A DNA stretch of 64,000 bases. It comes from Sporosarcina sp. BP05. GTDB taxonomy: Bacteria > Bacillota > Bacilli > Bacillales_A > Planococcaceae. Shown in pieces: positions 9,147 through 18,360 of this stretch (its first letter is position 1; the number at the start of each line of letters is the position of its first letter). Where the stretch lies: assembly GCF_014282005.1 (NCBI RefSeq), contig NZ_JACFTD010000013.1, positions 16,374 to 80,373 of the forward strand, given 5' to 3'. The notes below the pieces were generated by a model that ran no database searches, was not told the DNA's origin, and saw only the letters and a program-made list of their open reading frames with translations. Both the position numbers and the translations under genes were made by a program.

Positions 9147-9163
9147 GTTCCGAATTAAGGAAC
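9147..9163. promoter_or_regulatory. Inverted repeat, candidate IclR operator
   Basis: GTTCC - 7 bases - GGAAC between the divergent pxp arms. IclR-family regulators bind short AT/GC-mixed palindromes in such positions, and an IclR gene lies 2 kb away; the assignment is inference. Confidence 0.3.
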
Positions 9164-9362
9164 TTAAGTTTTGAAACTAAATTAATTCTATCACAAATTA
9201 ATTTAACTGAATAGATGTTATCTTCAAATGTTGCAATAATAAAAAATAATACGTCTTTTTAGTTTTCTGGGCTTGTTTTTTGTATTTCGACAACTATAAT
9301 TGTTCTATAATCCATTTTTAAGAACTGGAGTACCGTAAATCGAAACAATAGGAGCTGTTGGA

Positions 9363-10109
9363 ATGAGCAATCGTAACTTAGGAGCCAGCATGAAGCCTTT
9401 AGGTGATTCAGCACTAATTGTCCAACTTGGGGAAGGTATTAGTCCATCTATTCATGAATTGGTAAACAATCTGTCAGTGTTATTAAATAATCATCCTTTT
9501 GAAGGATTTATTGAGTCGGTACCTGCCTACAATAATCTAACTATCTATTACAACCCCGTCGCCGTACACCATTCACAAATAAATAAGGAAGTACACCATG
9601 CACGATTAACTCCTTTCCAAAAGGTTAGCGCTTTCATGGAAGAATTGGTTCAACAAACTAGAAAAAATAAATTTCATGATAAAAGGGTTGTTACAATTCC
9701 AGTCTTATATGGGGGGGAGTATGGTCCCGACTTAGAGTATGTAGCGCAGTGCCATTCCCTATCCGTTGATGAAGTTATTCAAATACATTCCGAAGGTGAT
9801 TATTTAGTTTATATGATTGGATTTGCTCCTGGATTTCCATTTATGGGAGGACTAAGTGAACAAATCGCAACGCCACGAAAAGAAACGCCTCGTTTAGTCA
9901 TTCCCTCTGGATCCGTTGGGATTGCTGGAAAGCAGACGGGCGTTTACCCATTGGAAACACCCGGAGGATGGCAAATTATTGGCCGTACCCCACTCGATTT
10001 ATTTCTTCCCGCTATCTCTCCACCAACATTATTACAAGCTGGAGATAAAATTCGTTTTGCACCAATTTGCCCTAAAGAATATGACCACTATAAGGAGATG
10101 AAACTATGA
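9363..10109 (+). CDS. pxpB: 5-oxoprolinase subunit B (KipI-like)
   Basis: A 248-residue protein of the KipI/PxpB family. Typical segments are MKPLGDSALIVQLGE at the start, IGFAPGFPFMGGL near 155 and SGSVGIAGKQTGVYPLETPG near 180. It is the partner of PxpC in ATP-dependent 5-oxoproline hydrolysis. In B. subtilis the homologue KipI also inhibits the sporulation kinase KinA; whether that holds here is unknown. AGGAG lies about 9 bases before the ATG. The stop overlaps the pxpC start in ATGA, which suggests translational coupling. Confidence 0.9.
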   Translation: MSNRNLGASMKPLGDSALIVQLGEGISPSIHELVNNLSVLLNNHPFEGFIESVPAYNNLTIYYNPVAVHHSQINKEVHHARLTPFQKVSAFMEELVQQTRKNKFHDKRVVTIPVLYGGEYGPDLEYVAQCHSLSVDEVIQIHSEGDYLVYMIGFAPGFPFMGGLSEQIATPRKETPRLVIPSGSVGIAGKQTGVYPLETPGGWQIIGRTPLDLFLPAISPPTLLQAGDKIRFAPICPKEYDHYKEMKL

Positions 10110-11098
10110 CCGTCAAAGTACTTCATCCAGGTCTTTTGACCACGATACAAGACTTAGGAAGATATGGTTCTCAAAAATATGGTGTAATTGTTAGCGGTGC
10201 GATGGATAGCTTTTCACTGAGAGTCGCTAATCTGCTAGTAGGTAATGATGAAGGCGAAGGAGCCCTCGAAATCACGTTATTCGGAACAACCCTATATTTT
10301 GAAAAGGATTCGTTAATCGCCATCACTGGTGGGGACCTACTTACTACCATCGATGGTGAAAATGCACCGATGTGGCGTCCCATACTCATGCGAAAGGGCT
10401 CTGTATTAAAATTTAAATCCGCAATAAAAGGATGTAGAGCCTACTTAGCTTTTGCGGGAGGTATTGCTATTCCAAAGGTTATGGATAGTAAAAGTACATA
10501 TCTTCGTGCAGGAATTGGCGGCTTCAAAGGTAGGGCCTTGCAAAAAGAGGATACATTCGAATGTGGAGAATTGAATGAACTCAATCATTCCCTCGTCCAA
10601 CAATTAGAAAAGTTGAATGGACATTTTACATGGGCTGTCAACTACAGTGCTCTCATCAATTTAAAATCATCTCAAACGATACGCGTTCTAAAGGGTACTG
10701 AATTCAATCGATTCGAAAGTAAAAGTCAGCTAACGCTTTTTAATGGAGCATATTCAATAACAACACAAGCCGACCGTATGGGGTATCGATTGGAAGGTCC
10801 TGCTCTTTCATTAGCTGAGCCATTTGAATTACTGTCCGAAAGTGTCACATACGGAACTATTCAAGTTCCGCCAAATGGACAGCCCATTATTTTAATGGCA
10901 GACCGTCAAACAACAGGCGGTTATCCAAAAATCGGTCAAATTATTTCCGCCGATTTACCAAGTTTAGCCCAGTTACAACCAACTTCAATAATTCAATTCA
11001 AGGAAGTAACACATGAAGAAGCATTTATGGAGTTATTAAAAAAAGAACACATTATAGATGAAATAAAAATGGCCATTCACTTTAAAAGAACATACTAA
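10106..11098 (+). CDS. pxpC: 5-oxoprolinase subunit C (KipA-like)
   Basis: A 330-residue protein of the KipA/PxpC (biotin-dependent carboxyltransferase-like) family, opening with VLHPGLLTTIQDLGRYG and carrying QADRMGYRLEGP near 225 and ADRQTTGGYPKIGQI near 270. It forms the catalytic unit with PxpB. It starts inside the pxpB stop codon and ends before a terminator shared with the convergent IclR gene. Length and motifs are complete. Confidence 0.9.
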   Translation: MTVKVLHPGLLTTIQDLGRYGSQKYGVIVSGAMDSFSLRVANLLVGNDEGEGALEITLFGTTLYFEKDSLIAITGGDLLTTIDGENAPMWRPILMRKGSVLKFKSAIKGCRAYLAFAGGIAIPKVMDSKSTYLRAGIGGFKGRALQKEDTFECGELNELNHSLVQQLEKLNGHFTWAVNYSALINLKSSQTIRVLKGTEFNRFESKSQLTLFNGAYSITTQADRMGYRLEGPALSLAEPFELLSESVTYGTIQVPPNGQPIILMADRQTTGGYPKIGQIISADLPSLAQLQPTSIIQFKEVTHEEAFMELLKKEHIIDEIKMAIHFKRTY

Positions 11099-11173
11099 CA
11101 TGGGGAAATGATCATATTAAAATAAAGGTGATTGACTGAAAATCGGCCACTTTAATGCAAATTTATTTGAATA

Positions 11174-11225
11174 AAAACATCTTCTACTTATGCCTGATTA
11201 ACAGCTAAGCAGAAGATGTTTTTTA
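11174..11225. terminator. Bidirectional terminator
   Basis: AAAACATCTTCT and AGAAGATGTTTT arms, with inner ACTTA/TAAG pairing, sit between pxpC and the convergent IclR gene, with A and T runs on the two sides. Confidence 0.85.
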
Positions 11226-11981
11226 TCTTTTCATATAGCCTAACCGTTGCGATATTTCTTCAGCAGCTTCTTTTACTCTCGCTGCAAATATAGGAATGTT
11301 TTCATCTTGATAATTCGCTTCAATCCCTGCAACACTTAGTCCGGCAACTACGTTTCCTTTATAATCGAAAATTGGCGCGGCGATGGCCGAGGTATGATTC
11401 TCTAATTCAGAATTACTAATCGTATAACCGTCTTTTTTAGCTTGCCGAATCGTATCATGGAGACGCTCTTTATCGGTGATTGTCCCCGACGCAAATGGTT
11501 TTAGTTCAATCGATTCCATATAAGCAGTAATTTCTGGTTGCGGTAAATAAGATAAAATAATTCGAGAACAAGCCCCAGCGTATAAGGGACTTCTTCTACC
11601 GATTGCGGTATATAAGCGAACTTTTTGGTTTCTATCAATTTTTTCAATATAAATCGCTTCATCGCCCTGTTTAATGATTAAATTAATTGCTTCTTTTACA
11701 TCATTATGTAAGTTCTCCATAACGGGGTATGCAATTTGCCGAATATCAAGTCTTGAAGAAACAAGATGGCCGAATTTGAGAAATAGGAGCCCTAACCGAT
11801 ATTTCAAATCAATCCCCTTCTCGAGAAACCCCATTTCTTCTAAAGACATTAACATTCGATAGACGGAAGTCTTTGGTATACCCGATAAATCAATGATTTC
11901 TTGGAACGATAACTCTGTATGGTCCATAAATAAGTTTACAATATCCATCGAACGGACAACTGTTTTATTTTTATTATTCAT
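11223..11981 (-). CDS. IclR-family transcriptional regulator (KipR-like)
   Basis: A 252-residue regulator with an N-terminal winged helix-turn-helix (LSFQEIIDLSGIPKTSVYRML near 28-48, of which the core is SGIPKTSVYRML) and a C-terminal IclR effector domain with the AGACSRIILSYLP segment near 135 and SNSELENHTSAIAAPIFD near 190. In B. subtilis the linked regulator KipR controls the kip/ycs operon, so this is likely the local regulator of both pxp arms. AAGGAG lies 5 bases before the ATG at 11981. Confidence 0.85.
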   Translation of the reverse strand: MNNKNKTVVRSMDIVNLFMDHTELSFQEIIDLSGIPKTSVYRMLMSLEEMGFLEKGIDLKYRLGLLFLKFGHLVSSRLDIRQIAYPVMENLHNDVKEAINLIIKQGDEAIYIEKIDRNQKVRLYTAIGRRSPLYAGACSRIILSYLPQPEITAYMESIELKPFASGTITDKERLHDTIRQAKKDGYTISNSELENHTSAIAAPIFDYKGNVVAGLSVAGIEANYQDENIPIFAARVKEAAEEISQRLGYMKR

Positions 11982-12042
11982 ATGATCTCCTTATGTGATG
12001 CCCATTTCTATAATAGTTTTAGCTATACTCGAACTTCCTTTT

Positions 12043-12966
12043 TTATTTTTCCATATTAACTTTTATCTGTGCCCTATTGGACAATGAAGCAATCGCATTC
12101 TTCCCGCGATAGTTAACGAAGCATATACTTATACCCACGAACAACAGCCCCATGATTAAAGGGTACGTTACCGGTTCATCTAAAAAAATTGTGCCTATAA
12201 AGACTGATATGATCGGTACTAGAAATGTAAAGGTACCAACTTTACTCGCCTCTCCTGCATTTATAAGTTTATAATAAATGATATAGGAGAGTGGAATACC
12301 AAAAGTAGAACCGTATCCGAGACCAAAAAGATATGCGCCGTTCCATTCGATAGCGGACCAATTTTCAAAGATTGACCCAGTGCCTATTAAAATACCCCCA
12401 CCAATAATACACTGCAAAGACACCATCCAGTAAGCGTTTACTTCGTTGCTTACTTTCTTCACATAAACCACTCCAAGTGCCCAGCTAAATGCTGTAACCA
12501 ACCCTAAAACTACACCAACGACCGATATATGAGTGCTTAACCCATCCACACTGACAATTACAATTCCAATAAATCCGACAATCAAACCAATTATTTTAAT
12601 CGGTGACATATGTTCTCCAAGCCATATCCAAGCAAACAATCCTAGTAATACTGGCTGAAAATAAACAAGCACCGAAAATAGTCCTCCCGGTAAATAGATC
12701 AGCCCGACTGTCTGTAACCCAAAAAAGAGAATCGTATTGAAGAATGCAGAAATACAATATTTCGACCAATTTTCTCGCCAGTTGATCTTGCTCCGCATTT
12801 TATATATCAAAGCCGCTAATAGAAGACCTCCTATCATTGCACGCATACCTGCAAACAATAATGGTGGTGTATATGGCACGGCCAGTTTATAGATCGGCCA
12901 ACTACCACCCCAAACAAAGACTAATAACAAAAGTGCGGCCGTTGACTTTGTAAATAACTTCCCCAA
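12043..12966 (-). CDS. EamA/DMT-family permease
   Basis: A 307-residue inner-membrane protein with about ten hydrophobic segments arranged as two EamA repeats (residues 10-140 and 155-290). Members export metabolites such as amino acids or their analogues; the cargo here is unknown. The start is a TTG at 12966 with GGAAG 8 bases upstream; no better start is visible in frame. It follows the IclR gene on the same strand but is separated by 60 bp, so its link to 5-oxoproline use is only positional. Confidence 0.8.
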   Translation of the reverse strand: MGKLFTKSTAALLLLVFVWGGSWPIYKLAVPYTPPLLFAGMRAMIGGLLLAALIYKMRSKINWRENWSKYCISAFFNTILFFGLQTVGLIYLPGGLFSVLVYFQPVLLGLFAWIWLGEHMSPIKIIGLIVGFIGIVIVSVDGLSTHISVVGVVLGLVTAFSWALGVVYVKKVSNEVNAYWMVSLQCIIGGGILIGTGSIFENWSAIEWNGAYLFGLGYGSTFGIPLSYIIYYKLINAGEASKVGTFTFLVPIISVFIGTIFLDEPVTYPLIMGLLFVGISICFVNYRGKNAIASLSNRAQIKVNMEK

Positions 12967-13215
12967 TTGTTTATCTTCCTCTCAAAAGCTGAACGGTTCG
13001 CCCAACAATAAGTGTTAATCTATCTAACTATACACCTAAAATTGTAATACCACTAACTAATAATTATCGGTTATGAATAGTTAAAATATATTAAATATGG
13101 GAAGTCTATAGCATAACAGAAATACAAATCAAAGCTCCAATCCAATAATATGTATCCGACATCTTTTATCGACTCCCTATCCCCAAAGGACGGATAGCAG
13201 AAGGAAAACAAAACG

Positions 13216-13260
13216 AAACAGGATTTCTCTAGGATCGTGGTCCTACTGAAATTGTTTTTT
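13216..13260 (+). terminator. Orphan intrinsic terminator in the PTS leader
   Basis: Stem segments AAACA/TGTTT, ATTTC/GAAAT and TAGGA/TCCTA stack into one interrupted hairpin followed by TTTTTT at 13255-13260. No rightward gene lies upstream, so it ends either a small RNA or an attenuated leader transcript. Confidence 0.55.
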
Positions 13261-13394
13261 CAATGCGTAACATTTTGGTTTATCAGCGGGTCTTCAACTG
13301 CTTGAATTAGGTTACCTAGTACTAAAACTATTCATAGTTGTTTAAAACCAAGTACTTTTTCAAGTCCTGGATTCTCAATACACACATAATATAA

Positions 13395-13410
13395 TTGTAA
13401 GCGGTTTAAA
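13395..13410 (+). promoter_or_regulatory. cre-like site before the PTS operon
   Basis: TTGTAAGCGGTTTAAA fits the CcpA consensus WTGNAARCGNWWNCAW except for one core position (A in place of C). It lies about 75 bp upstream of the PTS start, as expected for a catabolite-controlled sugar operon. Confidence 0.5.
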
Positions 13411-13482
13411 TTAATCTTGCATTTACAGATTACTTTTTTTATAATAAACATGATAATCATTTACATCCAGGAGGCATTAATG

Positions 13483-15021
13483 ATGAGTAGTTTCTTCGAG
13501 AAAGCACAACAATTTGGTAAATCATTTATGCTGCCTATAGCTGTATTGCCCGCAGCAGGTTTACTTTTAGGGATTGGCGGTGCTTTATCCAACCCCAATA
13601 CAATAAAAGCTTATCCATTTTTAGACGTAACTTGGTTGCAATCCATTTTCACCATTATGGCAAGTGCAGGAAGCGTCATATTCGCAAACCTTGCACTTTT
13701 ATTTGCGATAGGTGTAGCGGTTGGTTTAGCCAAAAGTGATAAAGGAACCGCTGGACTTGCAGGAATGCTCGGTTTCCTAGTCATGAATGCAACTATCTCA
13801 GCATTATTATCAATCATGGGAATTCTCAATACTGAAAATCCCGCATCTGTTGGACAAGGATTAGTACTTGGTATTCACACGTTAGAAACAGGTGTCTTTG
13901 GCGGTGTAATGGTTGGTATTTTAGTCGCTTTTCTTCATAATCGTTATAATAAGAAGCAACTTCCTCCATTTTTAGGTTTCTTTAGCGGATCACGATTTAT
14001 TCCTATCATTTCTGCATTTGCATCTATTTTTCTTGGGGTGCTTATGTTCCTAATTTGGCCATTTATTCAAGCTGGTATTTTTAAAATGGGTGGATTAGTA
14101 GAGGCAACTGGTTACATTGGAACATTTATTTTTGGATTTGTGTTACGTTTATTAGGTCCATTCGGTCTTCACCACATATTCTATATGCCTTTTTGGACGA
14201 CTAGTCTAGGCGGATCACTCGTTATTGATGGACAACTTATTGAAGGAACACAGCGAATTTTCTTTGCACAGCTTGCTGATCCTACCGTTGAAAAGTTTTA
14301 TAGCGGAACATCCCGCTTCATGTCCGGACGCTTTATTACGATGATGTTTGGCCTTCTTGGGGCAGCTTATGCAATTTATCGCACAGCAAAACCTAAAAAC
14401 AAAAAAATAGTTGCAGGATTAATGGGATCTGCTGCATTAACATCCTTCTTAACAGGAATTACAGAACCCATTGAATTCTCATTCTTGTTCATTGCTCCTT
14501 TACTTTATGTTTTACATGCCTTTTTGGACGGATTAGCCTTTATGATGGCTGATATTTTCCAAATTACAATCGGGCAAACATTTTCGGGCGGATTTATCGA
14601 CTTTGTCTTATTTGGAATTTTACAAGGTGACGCGAAAACAAATTGGATCATTGTTCCTCTAATCGGCATTCCATGGTTCTTTGTTTATTACTTCTTATTT
14701 ACATTCTTTATTAAGAAGTTCAATTTCAAAACCCCAGGCCGTGAAGATGAAGACCTAAAAAATACGCCAACAATGGAAAACACAAGCGAAAGAGCACAAA
14801 CAATTATTACGGCATTAGGCGGCGCAGATAATTTAACAGATGTTGATTGCTGTGCTACTCGCTTGCGTATTAGCGTCAATGATCCAGGAAAAGTTGATGA
14901 AGCACTATTGAAAGAAACAGGAGCAAAAGGTGTTATTATGAAAGGTAAGGGTGTCCAAGTCGTTTATGGACCGCATGTTACCATTATTAAAAATGAAATC
15001 ACAGAAATAGTTGGTGAGTAA
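13483..15021 (+). CDS. PTS transporter, EIICB subunit (amino-sugar type)
   Basis: A 512-residue phosphotransferase permease. The N-terminal EIIC domain of about 10 membrane segments ([19 protein letters not shown] near 18, [11 protein letters not shown] near 230, [15 protein letters not shown] near 325) is followed by a cytosolic EIIB domain with the phospho-Cys motif [12 protein letters not shown] near 450. EIIA is not fused, so it depends on another protein. Linkage to nanE suggests import and phosphorylation of N-acetylmannosamine or a related amino sugar. AGGAGG at 13469-13474 fits the ATG at 13483 (8 bases) or the adjacent in-frame ATG at 13480; an upstream in-frame ATG at 13417 is rejected. 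Confidence 0.85.
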   Translation: MSSFFEKAQQFGKSFMLPIAVLPAAGLLLGIGGALSNPNTIKAYPFLDVTWLQSIFTIMASAGSVIFANLALLFAIGVAVGLAKSDKGTAGLAGMLGFLVMNATISALLSIMGILNTENPASVGQGLVLGIHTLETGVFGGVMVGILVAFLHNRYNKKQLPPFLGFFSGSRFIPIISAFASIFLGVLMFLIWPFIQAGIFKMGGLVEATGYIGTFIFGFVLRLLGPFGLHHIFYMPFWTTSLGGSLVIDGQLIEGTQRIFFAQLADPTVEKFYSGTSRFMSGRFITMMFGLLGAAYAIYRTAKPKNKKIVAGLMGSAALTSFLTGITEPIEFSFLFIAPLLYVLHAFLDGLAFMMADIFQITIGQTFSGGFIDFVLFGILQGDAKTNWIIVPLIGIPWFFVYYFLFTFFIKKFNFKTPGREDEDLKNTPTMENTSERAQTIITALGGADNLTDVDCCATRLRISVNDPGKVDEALLKETGAKGVIMKGKGVQVVYGPHVTIIKNEITEIVGE

Positions 15022-15023
15022 TT

Positions 15024-15707
15024 ATGTTGAATAAAATTAAAAATGGGCTTGTTGCTTCATGCCAGGCCCTTGAGGATGAGCCTCTTCATAGTTCGTTTAT
15101 TATGGCAAAATTAGCGCTTGCTGCCGACCTTGGCGGAGCTGCTGGTATTCGCGCAAATTCTTTGCGCGATATTCAGGCTATAAAAAAAGAAGTTTCTTTG
15201 CCTGTTGTAGGAATTGTTAAACGTGATTATCCTGATAGTGATGTTTTCATTACTGCGACAAAAAAAGAAGTCGATGAATTAATTGAATCTGGCTGCGAAA
15301 TGATTGCTATGGATGCTACATTACGTCCACGTCCAAATGGTGAGCAGTTAAAGGATATTGTTGATTATGTAAAAACGAATCACCCACATATCCAATTAAT
15401 GGCTGATATTTCAACTTTAGAAGATGCACTCGAAGCGGAACGTTTAGGATTTGATTGTGTTTCTACCACTCTTTATGGCTATACAAAAGAAACCAGCGGA
15501 TGTAAACTTTATGAAAATGATTTTGAGTTCATTAAGATCGTACTAAATAACATTCGGATTCCGGTTATAGCTGAAGGTAATATTCTTACACCTGAAATGG
15601 CAAAAATAGTAATATCTCTCGGCGCTTATTCCGTTGTCGTGGGAGGGGCTATTTCAAGACCCCAGCAAATTACTAGGCGGTTTGTAGACGAGATCAAAGG
15701 AGTGTAA
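15024..15707 (+). CDS. nanE: Putative N-acetylmannosamine-6-phosphate 2-epimerase
   Basis: A 227-residue TIM-barrel enzyme of the NanE family that converts ManNAc-6-P to GlcNAc-6-P. Visible features are [15 protein letters not shown] at the N-terminus, the catalytic Lys in [13 protein letters not shown] near 64, [15 protein letters not shown] segment (here [13 protein letters not shown]) near 95, and the catalytic Glu in [10 protein letters not shown] near 190. It starts 2 bp after the PTS stop, so the two are co-transcribed. No NanA or NagA gene is nearby; the product would feed the general GlcNAc-6-P pathway. Confidence 0.9.
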   Translation: MLNKIKNGLVASCQALEDEPLHSSFIMAKLALAADLGGAAGIRANSLRDIQAIKKEVSLPVVGIVKRDYPDSDVFITATKKEVDELIESGCEMIAMDATLRPRPNGEQLKDIVDYVKTNHPHIQLMADISTLEDALEAERLGFDCVSTTLYGYTKETSGCKLYENDFEFIKIVLNNIRIPVIAEGNILTPEMAKIVISLGAYSVVVGGAISRPQQITRRFVDEIKGV

Positions 15708-15710
15708 TGA

Positions 15711-16523
15711 ATGGTTACACTATTGAAGGAAATTCAATCTAGATATTCTTCTTTCTCGGAAAAAGAGAGAGGTCTAGCCGATTATTTTCTTTCCTCGCCA
15801 ATTGAGGCTTCACAAAGCAATATTAAAGATATTGCTGTCAAGACTGATATTTCTGTTGCGACGATTACACGTTTTTGCAAAAAGGTTGCTTGTAGAAACT
15901 TTGTCGAGTTGAAAATAAAATTAGCGCGAGAAGCATATCAGGTAGGTAATGATAAAGTTGACTCAAAATTAAAGCGGCAATATGAGGATATTCTAAATGA
16001 TATTCAAGGACTAAGTGGAAAAGATTCGTTAAATGAGGTTATGCAACTCATGCAAGAAGCAAATAAATTGTATATTTATGGATTAGGCAGTTCAGGACTT
16101 GCTGCGCAAGAGTTAAATTATCGTTTAAGTAGAATGGGCTTTGCATCAGAAGCTGTAACTGACCCACACTTAATGATCATTAGGAGTACACTAGTCCAAG
16201 ACCGTGATTTACTTCTAGCATTCTCTCGCTCAGGACAGACTAGAGATTTATTACACTCCATTAAAGAAGCTAAAAATAATGGCGCAAAAATCGTCTCGTT
16301 CACCGCTTATGGCGATACTCCGCTAACCAAATTATCTGAAGCCGTATTATGGACGATACATCCTTTACGTACCGGATATATATCTACTGGTTTGGATTTA
16401 AGTGTTCTTTATTTGATTGACCTTATTAGCTTATTTTTATTAAAGGACCAAAAAGTTAAAGAAACATACGAAAAAACAGTAACTGCCATTTCCTCTGAAG
16501 CATATATCGAAAGTAATCAATAA
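15711..16523 (+). CDS. MurR/RpiR-family transcriptional regulator
   Basis: A 270-residue regulator with an N-terminal RpiR helix-turn-helix (SQSNIKDIAVKTDISVATIT near 35, reading into RFCKK) and a C-terminal SIS sugar-phosphate-binding domain (YIYGLGSSGLAAQELNYRL near 122; LLAFSRSGQTRDLL near 168). It is the last gene of the PTS-nanE operon and most likely senses the phosphorylated amino sugar to control it. AAAGGAG lies 8 bases upstream of the ATG. Confidence 0.87.
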   Translation: MVTLLKEIQSRYSSFSEKERGLADYFLSSPIEASQSNIKDIAVKTDISVATITRFCKKVACRNFVELKIKLAREAYQVGNDKVDSKLKRQYEDILNDIQGLSGKDSLNEVMQLMQEANKLYIYGLGSSGLAAQELNYRLSRMGFASEAVTDPHLMIIRSTLVQDRDLLLAFSRSGQTRDLLHSIKEAKNNGAKIVSFTAYGDTPLTKLSEAVLWTIHPLRTGYISTGLDLSVLYLIDLISLFLLKDQKVKETYEKTVTAISSEAYIESNQ

Positions 16524-16546
16524 GATTATAATTTTAGATTAAACTT

Positions 16547-16604
16547 AATAAGGTATCTGGCTCTAAAACAATTCGGCATTGTTTTTAGAACCAGATACCT
16601 TATT
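16547..16604 (+). terminator. Terminator of the PTS-nanE-RpiR operon
   Basis: A long inverted repeat: AATAAGGTATCTGG and CCAGATACCTTATT as outer arms, with inner TCTAAAACAAT / ATTGTTTTTAGA, just after the regulator stop codon. Confidence 0.85.
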
Positions 16605-16905
16605 TCTATTAAGATTAAGTGAAATTTTATTCGTAACTATATAGTTGACACTTAACGAATAGGCTGTTCTTCCAACGCCGCTTTGTCGCTTAGTTATGGC
16701 CAGCCTTAAAGCTCCTAATGCTGTTAGAACTGAAATAAATTGTAAATATTATACTATAGGAAGATTATGAAAGTCCTGACCTCCCCCCTCTCTTCCATTT
16801 GATAAATTAATTGTAAAATCCATAGGTAACAGCTTATACATTATATCGCGGCAATGAATAACCTATAGTAAGTAGTGGTTAAGCCACCATAAGGAGGTTT
16901 TTATT
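16605..16905. other. Gene-free stretch before the phospholipase-like gene
   Basis: About 300 bp with no gene. It must carry the promoter of the small PLA2-like gene; a segment CATAGGTAA at about 16821-16829 is one base off the SigmaK -10 pattern, but no matching -35 is convincing. The TTGACA-like sequence near 16645 may belong to a vegetative promoter. Confidence 0.35.
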
Positions 16906-17193
16906 GTGCCACAGAGAGGAAATGGACGATTTCGTTTTTGTGTTTTTCCAGGTTATAACTGGTGTGGGCCTGGTTGTAGTGGACCCGGCGCTCCTATTAA
17001 TGAGGTAGATGCAGCTTGTAAAGCACATGACGATTGTTACCGCAGGGGCGGATGTCCATGTGAATGTGACCGTGAATTTATTCGTTGTCTACGTCATAAA
17101 ATAGATCCATGCACTAAAAAAGGTAGGCACGCACGTCTGCTCTATAATTATATGAAGTTACAAACATTATTCACTTGCAACTTTTATAGATAG
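16906..17193 (+). CDS. Small cysteine-rich phospholipase A2-like protein
   Basis: A 95-residue protein with the core of the phospholipase A2 / parvovirus VP1-like fold: a glycine-rich calcium-loop-like segment WCGPGCSGPG at 19-28, then the catalytic helix DAACKAHDDCY at 35-45 with the His41-Asp42 dyad. Eleven cysteines suggest disulphide bonding outside the reducing cytosol or in the spore, yet no signal peptide is visible. Real PLA2 enzymes cleave the sn-2 acyl chain of phospholipids in a calcium-dependent way; activity here is untested. GTG start with AGGAGG 8 bases upstream, a strong site for so small a gene. Single gene. Confidence 0.75.
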   Translation: MPQRGNGRFRFCVFPGYNWCGPGCSGPGAPINEVDAACKAHDDCYRRGGCPCECDREFIRCLRHKIDPCTKKGRHARLLYNYMKLQTLFTCNFYR

Positions 17194-17323
17194 CAGGCGA
17201 GATGGGATCCTTTGAATTTTTCTTGGAAAGGATCACACCTGTTGATTGACCAAAGTAAACAGTGAAAATGGATTTTTCCAAGTCCTACTTACCGCATTTT
17301 TATGAAAATAAATGGTTAATCAT

Positions 17324-17357
17324 CAAAAAAAGCGAAGATGAGATCTTCGCTTTTTTT
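17324..17357. terminator. Bidirectional terminator
   Basis: A perfect stem AAAAAAAGCGAAGAT / ATCTTCGCTTTTTTT with a 3-base loop lies between the PLA2-like gene and the convergent DinB gene. Confidence 0.9.
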
Positions 17358-17366
17358 GTATATTCA

Positions 17367-17798
17367 TTATTCTACTTGACTACTGCCGTTTTTTTGAATG
17401 AGTGATATCTGTCCTGCATGAATACCTGTATGGTACATTAATCTTCCAACAGCTTCTAAAGGTGTTGATATCCCGATTGGTGACTCCATACTCTTATTCC
17501 ACTCTTCCTCAGGTAACTCTATCATTGCTTTAATGAGATGTGTGTTCGAAGCTGACAACAGGTCAACAAGCGCTTCTGAATCAGTTAAGGATGGCTTCGT
17601 AACCCCACCTTCTGGCATACTTCTGCCGAAAAACCATTCAGCGAACATATACTCCACTTCCGCGGTATGATGAAGCAAAGACCCTATTGTTGATTTTCCC
17701 AGCTGCAAACCTAGATCTTGTTCCGGCAATGCCTCTGCTGTTTTATGAAATCGTTCCCGAATTGCATTCCAGATTGGTAACACAGTAGAATATGTCAT
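17367..17798 (-). CDS. DinB-family protein
   Basis: A four-helix-bundle protein of about 143 residues of the DinB/YfiT-like superfamily, with metal-site histidines in SLLHHTAEVEYMFAEWF near 45-60 and LMYHTGIHAGQISLIQK near 125-140. Such proteins bind a divalent metal; many act as thiol transferases or have unknown function. I prefer the ATG at 17798, which has GAGGT about 9 bases upstream; an ATG at 17813 lacks a ribosome binding site. It lies just behind the HugZ-like gene and may be the last gene of the haem/iron operon. Confidence 0.7.
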   Translation of the reverse strand: MTYSTVLPIWNAIRERFHKTAEALPEQDLGLQLGKSTIGSLLHHTAEVEYMFAEWFFGRSMPEGGVTKPSLTDSEALVDLLSASNTHLIKAMIELPEEEWNKSMESPIGISTPLEAVGRLMYHTGIHAGQISLIQKNGSSQVE

Positions 17799-17824
17799 TT
17801 GAGCATACCTCATTCGCTTTAATT

Positions 17825-18337
17825 TTACGCTTCAGCGTCCTTCTTCTTGTCTACAACAACATGCGTAAATACATTGGCATCAATATCCAGATCGAATGCC
17901 ATCCCAAAACCGACTACGTAACGTCCCTTTAAGGGTGTCAATTCGAAAAGTGAGAAATCCAGTCCTCGCAAGAGATCCATCATTTTAGCACCATGATCGG
18001 CATTAAATAGTTCAAAGATTTCATCATGCCCTTCATTACCAATATTTTTCGGCGTACAACTCCAGCGTACTCGCTGCGTTGCAAATTTATTAATCGTTGC
18101 GGACTCGTCAGCAATAAGAAGCGCATCCACATATTCATTTTTCTCCATAAAACTATAATGCTCCGCAATCTGGCTAATATAGATATACAACTTGCCATCT
18201 TTCTTAACGAAAGGCGCATAACTAGCAAACGGCTTCCCTTCATCATCCAGTAAATTCAAAATCAAGTTTTTTCTACTCGCCACAAACTGCAAATACTTTG
18301 CCTTATTCATTTCCAAATCAACAGGCTTTTTCAACAT
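17825..18337 (-). CDS. HugZ-like haem-utilisation protein (PNPOx-like fold)
   Basis: A 170-residue split-barrel protein of the pyridoxamine-phosphate-oxidase-like superfamily in the HugZ group. Segments FVASRKNLILNLLDDEGKP near 18, SYAPFVKKDGKLYIYISQ near 39 and RVRWSCTPKNI near 88 fit that family, whose members help release iron from haem. It sits directly behind an iron/haem ABC transporter under Fur-type boxes, which supports a role in using the imported haem. GGAGG lies 5 bases before the ATG at 18337. I see neither a flavin nor a haem ligand clearly enough to claim enzyme activity. Confidence 0.75.
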   Translation of the reverse strand: MLKKPVDLEMNKAKYLQFVASRKNLILNLLDDEGKPFASYAPFVKKDGKLYIYISQIAEHYSFMEKNEYVDALLIADESATINKFATQRVRWSCTPKNIGNEGHDEIFELFNADHGAKMMDLLRGLDFSLFELTPLKGRYVVGFGMAFDLDIDANVFTHVVVDKKKDAEA

Positions 18338-18360
18338 TCATTCCTCCATTTATTAATCTA

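Larger units (their letters stand above)
12967..13482. other. Gene-free leader region upstream of the PTS operon
   Basis: A 516 bp stretch between the divergent DMT gene and the PTS gene. It holds an intrinsic terminator pointing right (13216-13260) with no gene before it, and a cre-like site at 13395-13410, listed separately. A small hairpin around 13178-13196 (TATCC/GGATA) precedes the terminator. I cannot match the leader to a known riboswitch class. Confidence 0.5.
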
